Of a stretch of DNA of 22,540 nt, positions 1-8,331 are shown piece by piece. Position 1 is the first letter of the stretch. Each line of letters opens with the position of its first letter. A program made the translations under genes and the position numbers. The notes below the pieces were generated by a model that searched no databases, was not told where the DNA came from, and worked only from the letters and a program-made list of their open reading frames with translations. Location of the stretch: positions 1 to 22,540 of the forward strand of contig JAEXHR010000353.1 of the NCBI GenBank assembly GCA_023449855.1. The letters are read 5' to 3'. This DNA comes from Pseudomonadota bacterium. GTDB lineage: Bacteria; Pseudomonadota; Alphaproteobacteria; Rhizobiales; Xanthobacteraceae.

Positions 1-3000
1 GTACGCGTCGGCGTGCCGCGCGCGGCGATGACCGTCGATGCACTCAAACTCGACATCCAGCTCGGCGATATGCGCAGCGGTGACAACCGGTCGGCTTTCG
101 TCTTCGATGGCGATCTGCGTATCGGCGCAAAGCAAGGATCGGGCGGTTATGATGGCACCGTGCAGCTGCGCGGTGTCAGCGAAATCATGGCCGCCGGTAC
201 GAGCGCTACACCGGCTCCGCGCGGGTCATCGGTATATGCGGACGAAATCAACAAGCTCGATGCGCCGCGTCTGGTCATCAATGCCACAATCGGCGTCAGC
301 TACGGTCAGGACGGGCGTCGCGCCTTCATTGAATCTGACGGCATTGACACCGTTCTGCGCAGCGGCGCGCATCTCTCGGCGGCGGAAGTCATCCTGGGGA
401 GCAAGGGATATTTTGCTGAAACAGCCGGACGTCTGACCATCGAGGAGGGCGCATCGATCAGCACCATCGGCCGCGGCCGTGGCAGCTACGACTCGCGCGA
501 CGGCTATGTCTTCGTCGGCAATGGCGTCCTGATCGTATCGAACGGCTTCATCAATCTGATGCAAGCCGAGCTGAAGCCGATCAACAACTCCGACCGGGTT
601 GTGATGTCGATTGGCAGCTGCGTCACTGTGGACTGCGCCAGGACGACGACGCTTGTCTCCGAAGGCACCATCGCAGCGGCCACCGCCGGCTCCTTCTCCA
701 TTGCGAGCAACGTGGTCTACGGGACGCGCAATCTCGTGCTGGCGATGTCCGGCATCAATCTCGGCGACGATGCGGCGCTCGCTGCCGCGGCTGCAGCGGG
801 CCGTCTCGCGCCGGGGCTGGCGCTCAACCAGACGGTTCTCGCGAGTCTGCTCGCGGGTAACCGGGCGATCGGCGCCCCCGCGCTCGAAACCCTCGTACTC
901 AATGCGCGCGATTCGGTGAACGTCTACGGCACCGTCGATCTCGATGCGTCCAAGGTCGGCCGTCTCGTCTTCGGCACGCCGGCGATCTATGGCTATGGCG
1001 CCAGCGGCGACGTCGCCACCATCCGTGCCGGCGAATTCGTGTGGACCGGCCTTGCCGACGCACCGGCTGCACCGATCGTCGATCTGCTCGGCGATAGTCG
1101 GCTGAACATCGCGGCCAATCGTGTCGTGCTGGGCTACGGCCCGAACAGCCAACCCAATAACCAGGTCGCCGACAAACGCATCGCGCTGGGCTTCACCGAT
1201 GTGAACATCTCGGCGAGCGAATATGTTACGGCCAACAACAAGAGCACGCTCGACATTTATCATCGCCGCGGCGCCTATGTGACCGGTGAGGGCTATCAAT
1301 ACACCGGCGGTAACCTCACCGTGGCGGCGCCGTTGGTCACCGGTGCGGCTGGCTCGATCAATACGATCACCGCCGGTGGCGATATCCGTATTGTCGGAAC
1401 CGGAGCTGCTGCCGCACAGTTCGATCAGCTCGGCGGAACGCTGGCGCTTAAGGGCACCAATGTCACGATCGACAGCAGCGTTGTGCTGCCTTCAGGACGG
1501 CTCGCCGTCACCGCGACCGGCGATATTGTGCTGGGCTCGGGCTCGCGCATCGACCTGTCGGGTCGCTCGGTCGCGATGTTCGACGTCACCAAATATAGCT
1601 GGGGCGGCGATCTCGTCCTCTCGAGCAGCGCCGGCAATATCCGCCAGGATGTAGGCTCGGTCATCGATCTGTCGGCGCGGAACAATCGCGGCGGCACGGC
1701 GACGGTGACGGCGATGGGCAGCGGCGCGGGACAGGTGGCACTCAACGGTGCCATCCGCGGCGGCGCTTCCGGTCGATACGATGCCAGCGGCACGCTGGTG
1801 CCTTACGACGCGGCCGAATTCACCGTGCAGGCGCAGACGATCGCCGATTTCGCAGGCCTCAATGCGCGGCTGAACGCCGGCGACATGTTCGGCGCCCGCC
1901 GCTTCCAGGTCAAGCAGGGCAATCTCGTCGTCGGCAGCGAGGTCAAGGCGCGCAATGTCGAGATCGTCGTCGATGGCGGCAGCCTCACGGTGAACGGCAC
2001 CATCGACGCCAGCGGCACGCAGGTCGGTGCGATCCGCCTCGCGGCCATGAACGATCTCGTCATCAATGGTCTGCTCGACGCGCACGCCACAGGCATGCGC
2101 TTCGACAGCTACGGCCTTATTATCGATGCATCGAACCGCGCCAGCGTTGAACTCACCGCGCGGACCGGCACGCTTACGCTGACCGGCAATGCGGCAGTTG
2201 ATCTGCGCGCCGGCACCGATGTTGCGACTGGCCCGGGCCGGTACCAGAACGACGGCGTTGCCCGCGGTACGCTCGCGCTCAACGCACCACGCGTCGGCGG
2301 CGCAGGCGGGCAGGGCGGCATCGACGGAGCGGGCAACGGCGCAAATGATGTGGCGCTCGCTGTCATCGGAACGCCATCGATCTTGGGAGCGCGGACCGTT
2401 GCGGTCTACGGTTACCGAACTTATGACGACGCGCCACTCGCTGCCGTACCCGATGTCACCGGTCACAAGCCGCAGGAGATTACCCAAGCTTATCTCGAAG
2501 GATATACGGATCAGAACGGAGTCTTCATCGGCGGCATTGATCCGCACAACAAGGACTTCATTGATGCTGCGCGGCTCAATACCGATCTGAGCGCACGTCT
2601 CGCGCGCCTCGGTAACGCGCGACTGCGGCCTGGCGTAGATATCGTCAGCAAGGTCAGCGTCGATAATCCGAACGGCGACCTCACCATTGCCGGCGATCTC
2701 GACCTGTCCGGCTATCGCTACGGGCCGAATGCAAATGCGCCGTCACGCGGCTATGGCGAGCCTGGCGCGATCAATTTCCGCGCCAGCGGCAATCTCAACA
2801 TCCGCGGCTCCGTCAATGACGGTTTCGCACCGCCGCCGGCCACGACCGGCGACAATGGCTGGATTCTCGATCAGGGCGTGCTCGCCTATGGCGGCGATCT
2901 CACGCTGCCGATCGCGATCACGCTCGAAGCAGATACCATCTTCAAGCAGGGCGCGGTGCTCAACTACGACTTGACCGGAAAGTTCGGCATCCCGACCCCA

Positions 3001-6000
3001 CAATACCCCGACCAGCCGTTCACACCTATGGCTGTTCCGGCGGGGACGGTGTTGCCGGTTCGCGCGACGCTCAGTGGATCGCTCTCGCTCGGTGCCGGAA
3101 CCGTCGTTGACGCCACCATCTACAACGCGAACGGGACGGTGGCTTACGCGGCCGGTACGGTGCTGTCGAGTGCAGTGACACTCCAAGCGGGCATGCAACT
3201 CGGTGCCGGAACCGTATTGCGCAGCTCAGCTTTCTTCGAGGCAATGACATGGCCGAAGGGAGTGCCACTGCCGGCGAACATGACAGTCACGGCCTCGCTC
3301 GCACTCGCCGCGGGTTCGCTGATCCCGTCGATGACCGATGTGAAGCTGCCGGGTGGCACGAGCATTCAGTTGCGTGCGCCCGTTGGTGGCCGACAGGGGA
3401 CGAACTGGGCAGTTGCGCCGATGCTCGGTGCCGGAGCAACGTCATGGGACATGCAGTTCACGGCTGGCGCCGATCTTGGTTCGGCGGATGTGCGTGCGCG
3501 TAACACGCTCGGCAAGGGCAATATCGTGCTAGCGGATACGCATTATGCCTCGCGTACCGGTTCTGGCGGCACTTTTATCAACCTCAGCGAGGCGGGTGCC
3601 GCAGCGCTTTGGGCGGCGCTCGGCTTCGATTATCCACACCTAAGCGTCAACGATTTGGTCGGAAAGTCGCAAGCGGAGATCATCGAGCTACTCGCTCCAG
3701 GTATGACGTGGCAGGATTTCGTCGATGCCTACGGCTTGTCTCCCAATTTCTGGAACATATCGACCGGTCATATCGAGCTCGGATTGACCAGACAGGGTGT
3801 GGACGTGGTCGTGCTGCTCAATGGCCTTCCATCCGGCGTCAGCGATAGCAGCCAGTTGCTCTATCTGACACGGAAGCAACTCGCGACCCTTTATGGCGAT
3901 GCGAACTATACGTGGAGCGACATCACGGGAGACCCCGACTTCGGCGATCCGAGCAAGCTCAATCTCGGGCTCATCAGCATGCCGCCAACCACGGTGCATG
4001 CCGGGCCATCTTTCAGCGTGGTGCGTACCGGCACCGGCAATCTCGCACTCAGCGCCGCCGGCGATATCCGCATGGACTCGCTCTACGGCATCTATACCGC
4101 CGGAACCGCCACGACGGTCGATCCTGCCTATAACCGGCCGCGTGGCACAATGGCGGATGGCACGCTGCTCGGTCCGTCGTCGGGCGACTATGCCAGCGCG
4201 ACAAATCTCTATCAGGCCTGGTATCCCGAGCAGGGCGGCAATGTGTTGATCGCCGCCGGCCGCAATCTGATGGGCGACATCTACGGCGTGTCCAAGCAGG
4301 ACACCCCATCGAGCGTGCTCACCGGCAACTGGCTGTGGCGTCAGGGCACTGGCAGCACGGCGGTGGACGAAGCGATTCCGACGGCGTGGTGGATCAATTT
4401 CGGCGCCTATGTCGCGAATGCGCATGATGCGAATCCGACGAAGCTGGCCGATCTCGTCGGCTTCACCGGCATCGGCGCGCTCGGCGGCGGCAATGTGGCG
4501 ATCCGTGTCGGCGGCGAGGCGGGCGCGATCGCGTTGCGCGGCAGCCAAGGCGTTACCGATGCGGGTCTGCATCGCAGCCAGGGGCTGGTGGTGGCTGTTG
4601 GCAGCACAGGCCGTGTCGGCGCCGATGGATCGCTGACACTCACCGGCGGCGGCGATATCGACATGCGGATCGCCGGTGCGCTCAATCCGCAGCTCTCCCT
4701 GATGGCGGGCTACAACGAGCGGCACGCGTTGACGGGTTCGCTGATCGACCTGCGCGGCGACCTGCATCTGTCCGCCCAGGCGATCGGCGGCCTCAAGCTC
4801 GCCTATGGCGGCTTTGTCTATCCGTACGATCCGCGCGGCCTCGATCTGTTCATCGCGCCGTCCTCCGAAGCGCGCTCCGGCATCACATTGGTGCCCGGCG
4901 ACGCGACCATGACGGTGCAGACCCGCGGCGATCTCGTGCTCGGCGGCGCGGGCGACCCCGGCCGCTCGATACTCCTGAGCGACTCGCCCTACAAGGCCGG
5001 CGGTGGCGTTTATGATGGCGGCGGCCAGAGCTGGTTCTCGCTGTGGACCGAACACACCGCGATCAACCTGATCTCGGCCGGCGGCAACCTCACGCCGTCC
5101 ACCTCCGCGGCAGAGCGGATGTTCAATCAGGATCGCAATCTGCAAACCGACCAAAGCCTGCTCGACGGCAGCTATCTCTATCCGCCGACATTGAGGGCCG
5201 CTGCGCTTGGCGGCAGCATCTATTACGGCCAGAATGCGCTGCCCCAGTACCTCAATTTCAATCGCAGCGAAAATGCGTATCCGCTCGTGACTCTCGCGCC
5301 ATCGCAACACGGCACGCTGGAAATGATGGCGGGCACGACGATCTTCGGCGGCCAATACGGATTCACGCTGTCCGGCGCGGGCGGCGTTGCGCCGACGCCG
5401 TTCAATCCAGCCTTCATGAGCGCCCAGAGCGATAATGTGAACGGAAAGCCGGTCTATCGGTTTACCAACGGCTCTGCCACGGGCACCGTCGATAGCAACG
5501 GCAATGCGGTTGCGCTGTCCTATTTCTTCTTCGGTCCGAACAGCTCGGCGACGCCGGTGGGCCGCGCGGCGGATGCCGATCCGGTCCGCTTCTATGCGCT
5601 CACGGGGGATGTCGTCGGTCTCGTGACGGGCGAGATCATCACGAATATGGGAGGCGCTCGTACGTGGTATAGCGGTTCCGGACCGCTGATGGTGCGCGCC
5701 GGCCGCGACATCGTCGGCGCCGGCCTCGCGCCGGGCGCGATCGAGGCAAGCTATTATCTCGGCAGCAAGTCGCGCGGCGATCTGATCGTGCACAGCAACC
5801 CGAACGACGTGTCGGTGATTTCGGCCGGCCGCGACATCATCTATGCCAATTTCGATATCGCCGGCCCCGGCGCGGTTGAAATCTCCGCGGGCCGCAATCT
5901 GTATCAAGGTGACAGGGGCGCCATCACCAGCATCGGTTCGATCACCGGTGACAAGCGCCCCGGCGCGAGCGTCGCCATGCTCGCCGGTGTCGGTGCGTCC

Positions 6001-7272
6001 GGTCCGGACTACAATGCATTCGCCGCGCGCTATCTCGATCCGGCCAACCTTGCTGTCAGCGGCACGCCGCTGGCCGACCAGTCCGGCAAGGTCGTCAAGA
6101 CCTATGAGAAGGACCTCATATCCTGGCTCAGGGAGCGTTACGGTTTCGCTGGTACCGATGCGGAGGCACGTGCCTATTTCGACACGCTGGCGCCGGAGCA
6201 GCGAAACATTTTTCTGCGCGAGGTGTATTTCACCGAACTCAAAGAAGGCGGCCGCGAATACAATAATGCGAGCAGCCCGCGTTACGGCAGCTATCTGCGC
6301 GGACGCCAGGCAATCGCGACGCTGTTTCCCGACAGCGATGCTGCAGGCAACCGGATCGCGCGGAGCGGTGACATCACGATGTTCAGCGGCAACTATACGG
6401 ATGGTGAAAAGGATCCGGTCACCAAACAGGAGATCGTCAAGACACGCGACGGCGCGGTCCGCACGGAGTCGGGCGGTGACATTCAGATGATGGCACCCGG
6501 CGGGCAGATCGTGGTCGGCGTCGAGAGCCTCGTGCCAACCGACAAAGCTGGTCTTGTCACCCAGGGGAGGGGCGATATCCAGCTTTACTCCCAGCGCAGT
6601 CTTTTGCTCGGCCTCTCCCGCATCATGACGACCTATGGCGGCAGCATTCTCGGCTGGTCTGCGGAGGGCGACATCAATGCTGGCCGCGGATCGAAGACCA
6701 CGACCGTCTATACGCCGCCGAAGCGTCGCTATGACATATATGGCGCCGTCGAGTTGTCTCCGGACGCAACCTCTTCCGGCGCCGGCATTGCGACGCTCAA
6801 TCCGCTGCCGGAAGTGCCGCCCGGCGATATTGATCTGATCGCGCCACTCGGCACCATCGATGCGGGCGAGGCGGGCATCCGCGTCTCCGGCAACGTCAAC
6901 CTGGCCGCGCTGCAGATTCTGAACGCCGCGAACATCCAGGTGCAGGGGACCAGCACGGGTATTCCCACCGTACAGGCGCCGAGCATCAGCGCGGCGCTCT
7001 CGACTTCGAATGCGACGGCTGCGTCTCAGCAGACCGCGACGCCGAACCAGGGGGCGGGCAACGCGCAGCCATCGGTGATCATCGTCGAAGTGCTCGGCTA
7101 TGGCGGCGGCGAGGCGCCGAAGCCGTCGGACGAGGACGAGAAGCGGTCGCAGCGCACCGAGCGCAGCTACAACCACGACAGCGCGTTTCAGGTGGTCGGC
7201 GTCGGCGAACTGAACGAGACGGAGATGCGGGTGTTGGCGGAGACGGAAAGGAAAGCGCTCGCCGGTCGGTGA
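1..7272 (+). CDS. Giant filamentous-haemagglutinin / DUF3739 family exoprotein A (5'-truncated by window)
   Basis: This is the C-terminal part of a very large secreted beta-helix protein, probably an adhesin or surface filament. The frame is open from base 1 with no stop before TGA at 7270-7272, so the true start, signal peptide and TPS domain lie upstream. The GTG at 13 is only an internal codon. The protein is Gly/Ala/Asp/Asn rich and built of short repeats of the form 'GGDIxL..G..GxID', typical of right-handed parallel beta-helices. Family landmarks are VVRTGTGNLALSAAGDI (near 4020), a helical block ending in VYFTEL (6223-6240), NAGRGSKTT and PPGDIDLIAPLGTIDAGEAG (6634-6951), and VEVLGYGGG near 7090. 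The last ~60 residues form a charged tail. Only two cysteines are visible (codons 619 and 634). It is homologous to exoprotein B from about 15950 onward; if co-linear, roughly 1,950 residues are missing upstream. The family assignment is strong; adhesion is inferred. Confidence 0.93.
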   Translation, partial: VRVGVPRAAMTVDALKLDIQLGDMRSGDNRSAFVFDGDLRIGAKQGSGGYDGTVQLRGVSEIMAAGTSATPAPRGSSVYADEINKLDAPRLVINATIGVSYGQDGRRAFIESDGIDTVLRSGAHLSAAEVILGSKGYFAETAGRLTIEEGASISTIGRGRGSYDSRDGYVFVGNGVLIVSNGFINLMQAELKPINNSDRVVMSIGSCVTVDCARTTTLVSEGTIAAATAGSFSIASNVVYGTRNLVLAMSGINLGDDAALAAAAAAGRLAPGLALNQTVLASLLAGNRAIGAPALETLVLNARDSVNVYGTVDLDASKVGRLVFGTPAIYGYGASGDVATIRAGEFVWTGLADAPAAPIVDLLGDSRLNIAANRVVLGYGPNSQPNNQVADKRIALGFTDVNISASEYVTANNKSTLDIYHRRGAYVTGEGYQYTGGNLTVAAPLVTGAAGSINTITAGGDIRIVGTGAAAAQFDQLGGTLALKGTNVTIDSSVVLPSGRLAVTATGDIVLGSGSRIDLSGRSVAMFDVTKYSWGGDLVLSSSAGNIRQDVGSVIDLSARNNRGGTATVTAMGSGAGQVALNGAIRGGASGRYDASGTLVPYDAAEFTVQAQTIADFAGLNARLNAGDMFGARRFQVKQGNLVVGSEVKARNVEIVVDGGSLTVNGTIDASGTQVGAIRLAAMNDLVINGLLDAHATGMRFDSYGLIIDASNRASVELTARTGTLTLTGNAAVDLRAGTDVATGPGRYQNDGVARGTLALNAPRVGGAGGQGGIDGAGNGANDVALAVIGTPSILGARTVAVYGYRTYDDAPLAAVPDVTGHKPQEITQAYLEGYTDQNGVFIGGIDPHNKDFIDAARLNTDLSARLARLGNARLRPGVDIVSKVSVDNPNGDLTIAGDLDLSGYRYGPNANAPSRGYGEPGAINFRASGNLNIRGSVNDGFAPPPATTGDNGWILDQGVLAYGGDLTLPIAITLEADTIFKQGAVLNYDLTGKFGIPTPQYPDQPFTPMAVPAGTVLPVRATLSGSLSLGAGTVVDATIYNANGTVAYAAGTVLSSAVTLQAGMQLGAGTVLRSSAFFEAMTWPKGVPLPANMTVTASLALAAGSLIPSMTDVKLPGGTSIQLRAPVGGRQGTNWAVAPMLGAGATSWDMQFTAGADLGSADVRARNTLGKGNIVLADTHYASRTGSGGTFINLSEAGAAALWAALGFDYPHLSVNDLVGKSQAEIIELLAPGMTWQDFVDAYGLSPNFWNISTGHIELGLTRQGVDVVVLLNGLPSGVSDSSQLLYLTRKQLATLYGDANYTWSDITGDPDFGDPSKLNLGLISMPPTTVHAGPSFSVVRTGTGNLALSAAGDIRMDSLYGIYTAGTATTVDPAYNRPRGTMADGTLLGPSSGDYASATNLYQAWYPEQGGNVLIAAGRNLMGDIYGVSKQDTPSSVLTGNWLWRQGTGSTAVDEAIPTAWWINFGAYVANAHDANPTKLADLVGFTGIGALGGGNVAIRVGGEAGAIALRGSQGVTDAGLHRSQGLVVAVGSTGRVGADGSLTLTGGGDIDMRIAGALNPQLSLMAGYNERHALTGSLIDLRGDLHLSAQAIGGLKLAYGGFVYPYDPRGLDLFIAPSSEARSGITLVPGDATMTVQTRGDLVLGGAGDPGRSILLSDSPYKAGGGVYDGGGQSWFSLWTEHTAINLISAGGNLTPSTSAAERMFNQDRNLQTDQSLLDGSYLYPPTLRAAALGGSIYYGQNALPQYLNFNRSENAYPLVTLAPSQHGTLEMMAGTTIFGGQYGFTLSGAGGVAPTPFNPAFMSAQSDNVNGKPVYRFTNGSATGTVDSNGNAVALSYFFFGPNSSATPVGRAADADPVRFYALTGDVVGLVTGEIITNMGGARTWYSGSGPLMVRAGRDIVGAGLAPGAIEASYYLGSKSRGDLIVHSNPNDVSVISAGRDIIYANFDIAGPGAVEISAGRNLYQGDRGAITSIGSITGDKRPGASVAMLAGVGASGPDYNAFAARYLDPANLAVSGTPLADQSGKVVKTYEKDLISWLRERYGFAGTDAEARAYFDTLAPEQRNIFLREVYFTELKEGGREYNNASSPRYGSYLRGRQAIATLFPDSDAAGNRIARSGDITMFSGNYTDGEKDPVTKQEIVKTRDGAVRTESGGDIQMMAPGGQIVVGVESLVPTDKAGLVTQGRGDIQLYSQRSLLLGLSRIMTTYGGSILGWSAEGDINAGRGSKTTTVYTPPKRRYDIYGAVELSPDATSSGAGIATLNPLPEVPPGDIDLIAPLGTIDAGEAGIRVSGNVNLAALQILNAANIQVQGTSTGIPTVQAPSISAALSTSNATAASQQTATPNQGAGNAQPSVIIVEVLGYGGGEAPKPSDEDEKRSQRTERSYNHDSAFQVVGVGELNETEMRVLAETERKALAGR
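3028..3372 (+). repeat. Internal 37-residue (111-bp) repeat in exoprotein A
   Basis: Inside exoprotein A the peptide AGTVL recurs 37 residues apart, and each copy continues with a short strand and then LGAGTV. At DNA level CTCGGTGCCGGAACCGT is identical at 3088-3104 and 3199-3215, exactly 111 bp apart. A shorter piece, CTCGGTGCCGGA, returns at 3424-3435. A third, diverged unit (PLPANMTVTASLALAAGSLI) follows at about 3270-3320. The segment is rich in Val, Thr, Leu and Ala and looks like a compact beta stack unlike the surrounding GGDIxL-type coils. Similar 'LPAGTVLP' stretches occur in other proteins of this family as I remember them, so it is probably a family module. Confidence 0.6.
6634..6951 (+). 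other. DUF3739-type C-terminal signature of exoprotein A
   Basis: The segment runs from YGGSILGWSAEGDINAGRG through PPGDIDLIAPLGTIDAGEAG to NLAALQILNAANIQVQG. This is the conserved C-terminal signature I associate with DUF3739 proteins, a family that usually also carries an N-terminal TPS (haemagglutination activity) domain. The boundaries are approximate because no profile was run. The equivalent block in exoprotein B begins at about 22351 and is cut off by the window end. Confidence 0.7.
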
Positions 7273-7569
7273 CAGGCGAGCGGGTCATGAAACAGCGTTT
7301 CGATTGCCCCCCAAGCGCCGCGGCTCATTCACATATGTCTCTGACATTCATCGATAATTTCTCGTCGCTGGCTTGATGCTCCGCGATCGACCAGCGCGCC
7401 GTATCTGGCCGCCCGCCGACGCGCTCCGCATGTTGCTGTCGTCAAACTGTAGCATGGCACTACTATCATTCCCGCGGGGCATCGACTTGCGAGAGGGCAT
7501 CGGGACTTTCGATGAGGATACCGCGATACTTGGATATCTTCGGTGTTCTCCCCGTAAAGTTCATCGCGG
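7273..7569. other. Intergenic region between exoprotein A and the STN protein
   Basis: These 297 bp hold no gene I can support. The frame of the downstream gene is closed here by stops at 7288, 7342, 7450, 7513 and 7555. A small perfect inverted repeat, GAAAC-AGC-GTTTC (7289-7301), follows the exoprotein A stop but has no T-run, so it is a poor terminator. I find no convincing -35/-10 pair; the nearest sigma-70-like pair is TTCACA/GATAAT with an overlong 19-bp spacer in 7327-7357. The gap should contain the promoter of the signalling cassette unless that is read through from exoprotein A. Confidence 0.6.
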
Positions 7570-8331
7570 ATGGCGAGAATGCCTCAAAGGGCGCAGGTCG
7601 AATTCAGCACGCAATATGCGAGAGCCGCAGCCTCATTTGACGTGCGGCGCTGGTTCGCCTGGGCACACGGGTTGGCGATCGTCGGCCTTATTGCGTCGAC
7701 CGATCCTTGTGCGGCAGAAACAAAGATTGCGAGCTCGGTCGTATTTCATATTCCCGCCCAGTCACTTAATAGCGCCCTGAGCCGCTACGGAGATTTGACC
7801 GGCCGCGAGGCGCTGTATGACGCAAGTTTGACCGACGGGAAGCTGTCGAGCGATGTCGTTGGCTCATTTTCACCGGACGAGGCGTTGAATCGGCTCCTGT
7901 CGACCTCGGGTCTGATTCCGGAGTTTATCGACAAAAAACAGTTTGTGTTGTTGCCTGCCCCCAAGAGCGCCTTGCGGGCGGACCGGAAAGAACGGTCACA
8001 GCAGCATTGGCGTTACTATGGCCTGACGCAGCTTGGCGTTCTTGCGTCGCTCTGCGCTTCGCGCGATGCGCGCCCGGGATACTATCGGGTCGTCGTTATG
8101 ATCTGGATTGCGTCGGACGGTACGGTCGCGAAAGCGGTACGTATCGGCTCGACAGGTGGTGTCGAGCTTGATCACAAGTTTGATGCAGCGCTTCGCAATG
8201 CCCGGGTCAATGAGCCTCCTCCAGCTGATTTTCTGTCGCCGGTCTTGCTGTTGATTGTACCGGAAGAGTCGGGAATGACCGTCTGTGACAGCATAAGCGC
8301 CACTCCCGGATCGCTTGGAATCGGACGATGA
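7570..8331 (+). CDS. Periplasmic STN - TonB C-terminal-like signalling protein (VreA-like)
   Basis: 253 residues. Residues 1-50 look like a signal sequence: basic region around RR at 26-27, hydrophobic AHGLAIVGLIAS, and probable cleavage after PCAA. Residues about 57-128 match the STN domain (secretin and TonB N-terminus): FHIPAQSLNSALSRYGDLTG, then ALYDASL, then EALNRLLSTSGL, ending QFVLLP. Residues about 148-230 resemble a TonB C-terminal domain: YYRVVVMIWIASDGTVAKAV, then GGVELDHKFDAALRNA. There is no beta-barrel, proline-rich linker or second membrane segment, so it should be soluble in the periplasm. STN domains of TonB receptors signal to FecR-type proteins, and a FecR gene lies two genes downstream. 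An in-frame stop at 7555 limits the start to ATG 7570 or 7579; neither has a strong ribosome site. Cys162 and Cys239 could pair. The stop overlaps the sigma-factor start as ATGA. The STN call is firm; the TonB-like call is good but made by eye. Confidence 0.88.
   Translation: MARMPQRAQVEFSTQYARAAASFDVRRWFAWAHGLAIVGLIASTDPCAAETKIASSVVFHIPAQSLNSALSRYGDLTGREALYDASLTDGKLSSDVVGSFSPDEALNRLLSTSGLIPEFIDKKQFVLLPAPKSALRADRKERSQQHWRYYGLTQLGVLASLCASRDARPGYYRVVVMIWIASDGTVAKAVRIGSTGGVELDHKFDAALRNARVNEPPPADFLSPVLLLIVPEESGMTVCDSISATPGSLGIGR

Noticed and set aside
3688..7176. A 1,162-residue open frame on the minus strand opposite exoprotein A, and similar ones opposite both exoproteins (for example 17185-18558, 20530-21825, 13579-14721).
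   Set aside because: They are in exact codon phase with the sense genes, so they exist only because the sense strand lacks TTA, CTA and TCA codons, which are rare in GC-rich genomes. Their translations are Arg/Ala/Asp/His-rich without recognisable domains.
7289..7301. Hairpin GAAAC-AGC-GTTTC after the exoprotein A stop, as a terminator.
   Set aside because: The stem is only 5 bp and no T-tract follows.
7439..7446. TCGTCAAA shared upstream of the STN gene (7439-7446) and of exoprotein B (9984-9991), considered as a common sigma-factor -35 element.
   Set aside because: One shared 8-mer between a 297-bp and a 148-bp region is expected by chance at roughly 0.6 occurrences, and no matching -10 element follows at equal spacing.
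7696..7728. Lipoprotein signal at the cysteine in STDPCAAE of the STN protein.
   Set aside because: The residue before the cysteine is proline and the preceding residues do not fit a lipobox.
7373..7780. A 135-codon plus-strand frame starting in the intergenic region.
   Set aside because: It overlaps the signal-peptide and STN coding part in another frame, has no visible ribosome site, and its translation has no recognisable domain.
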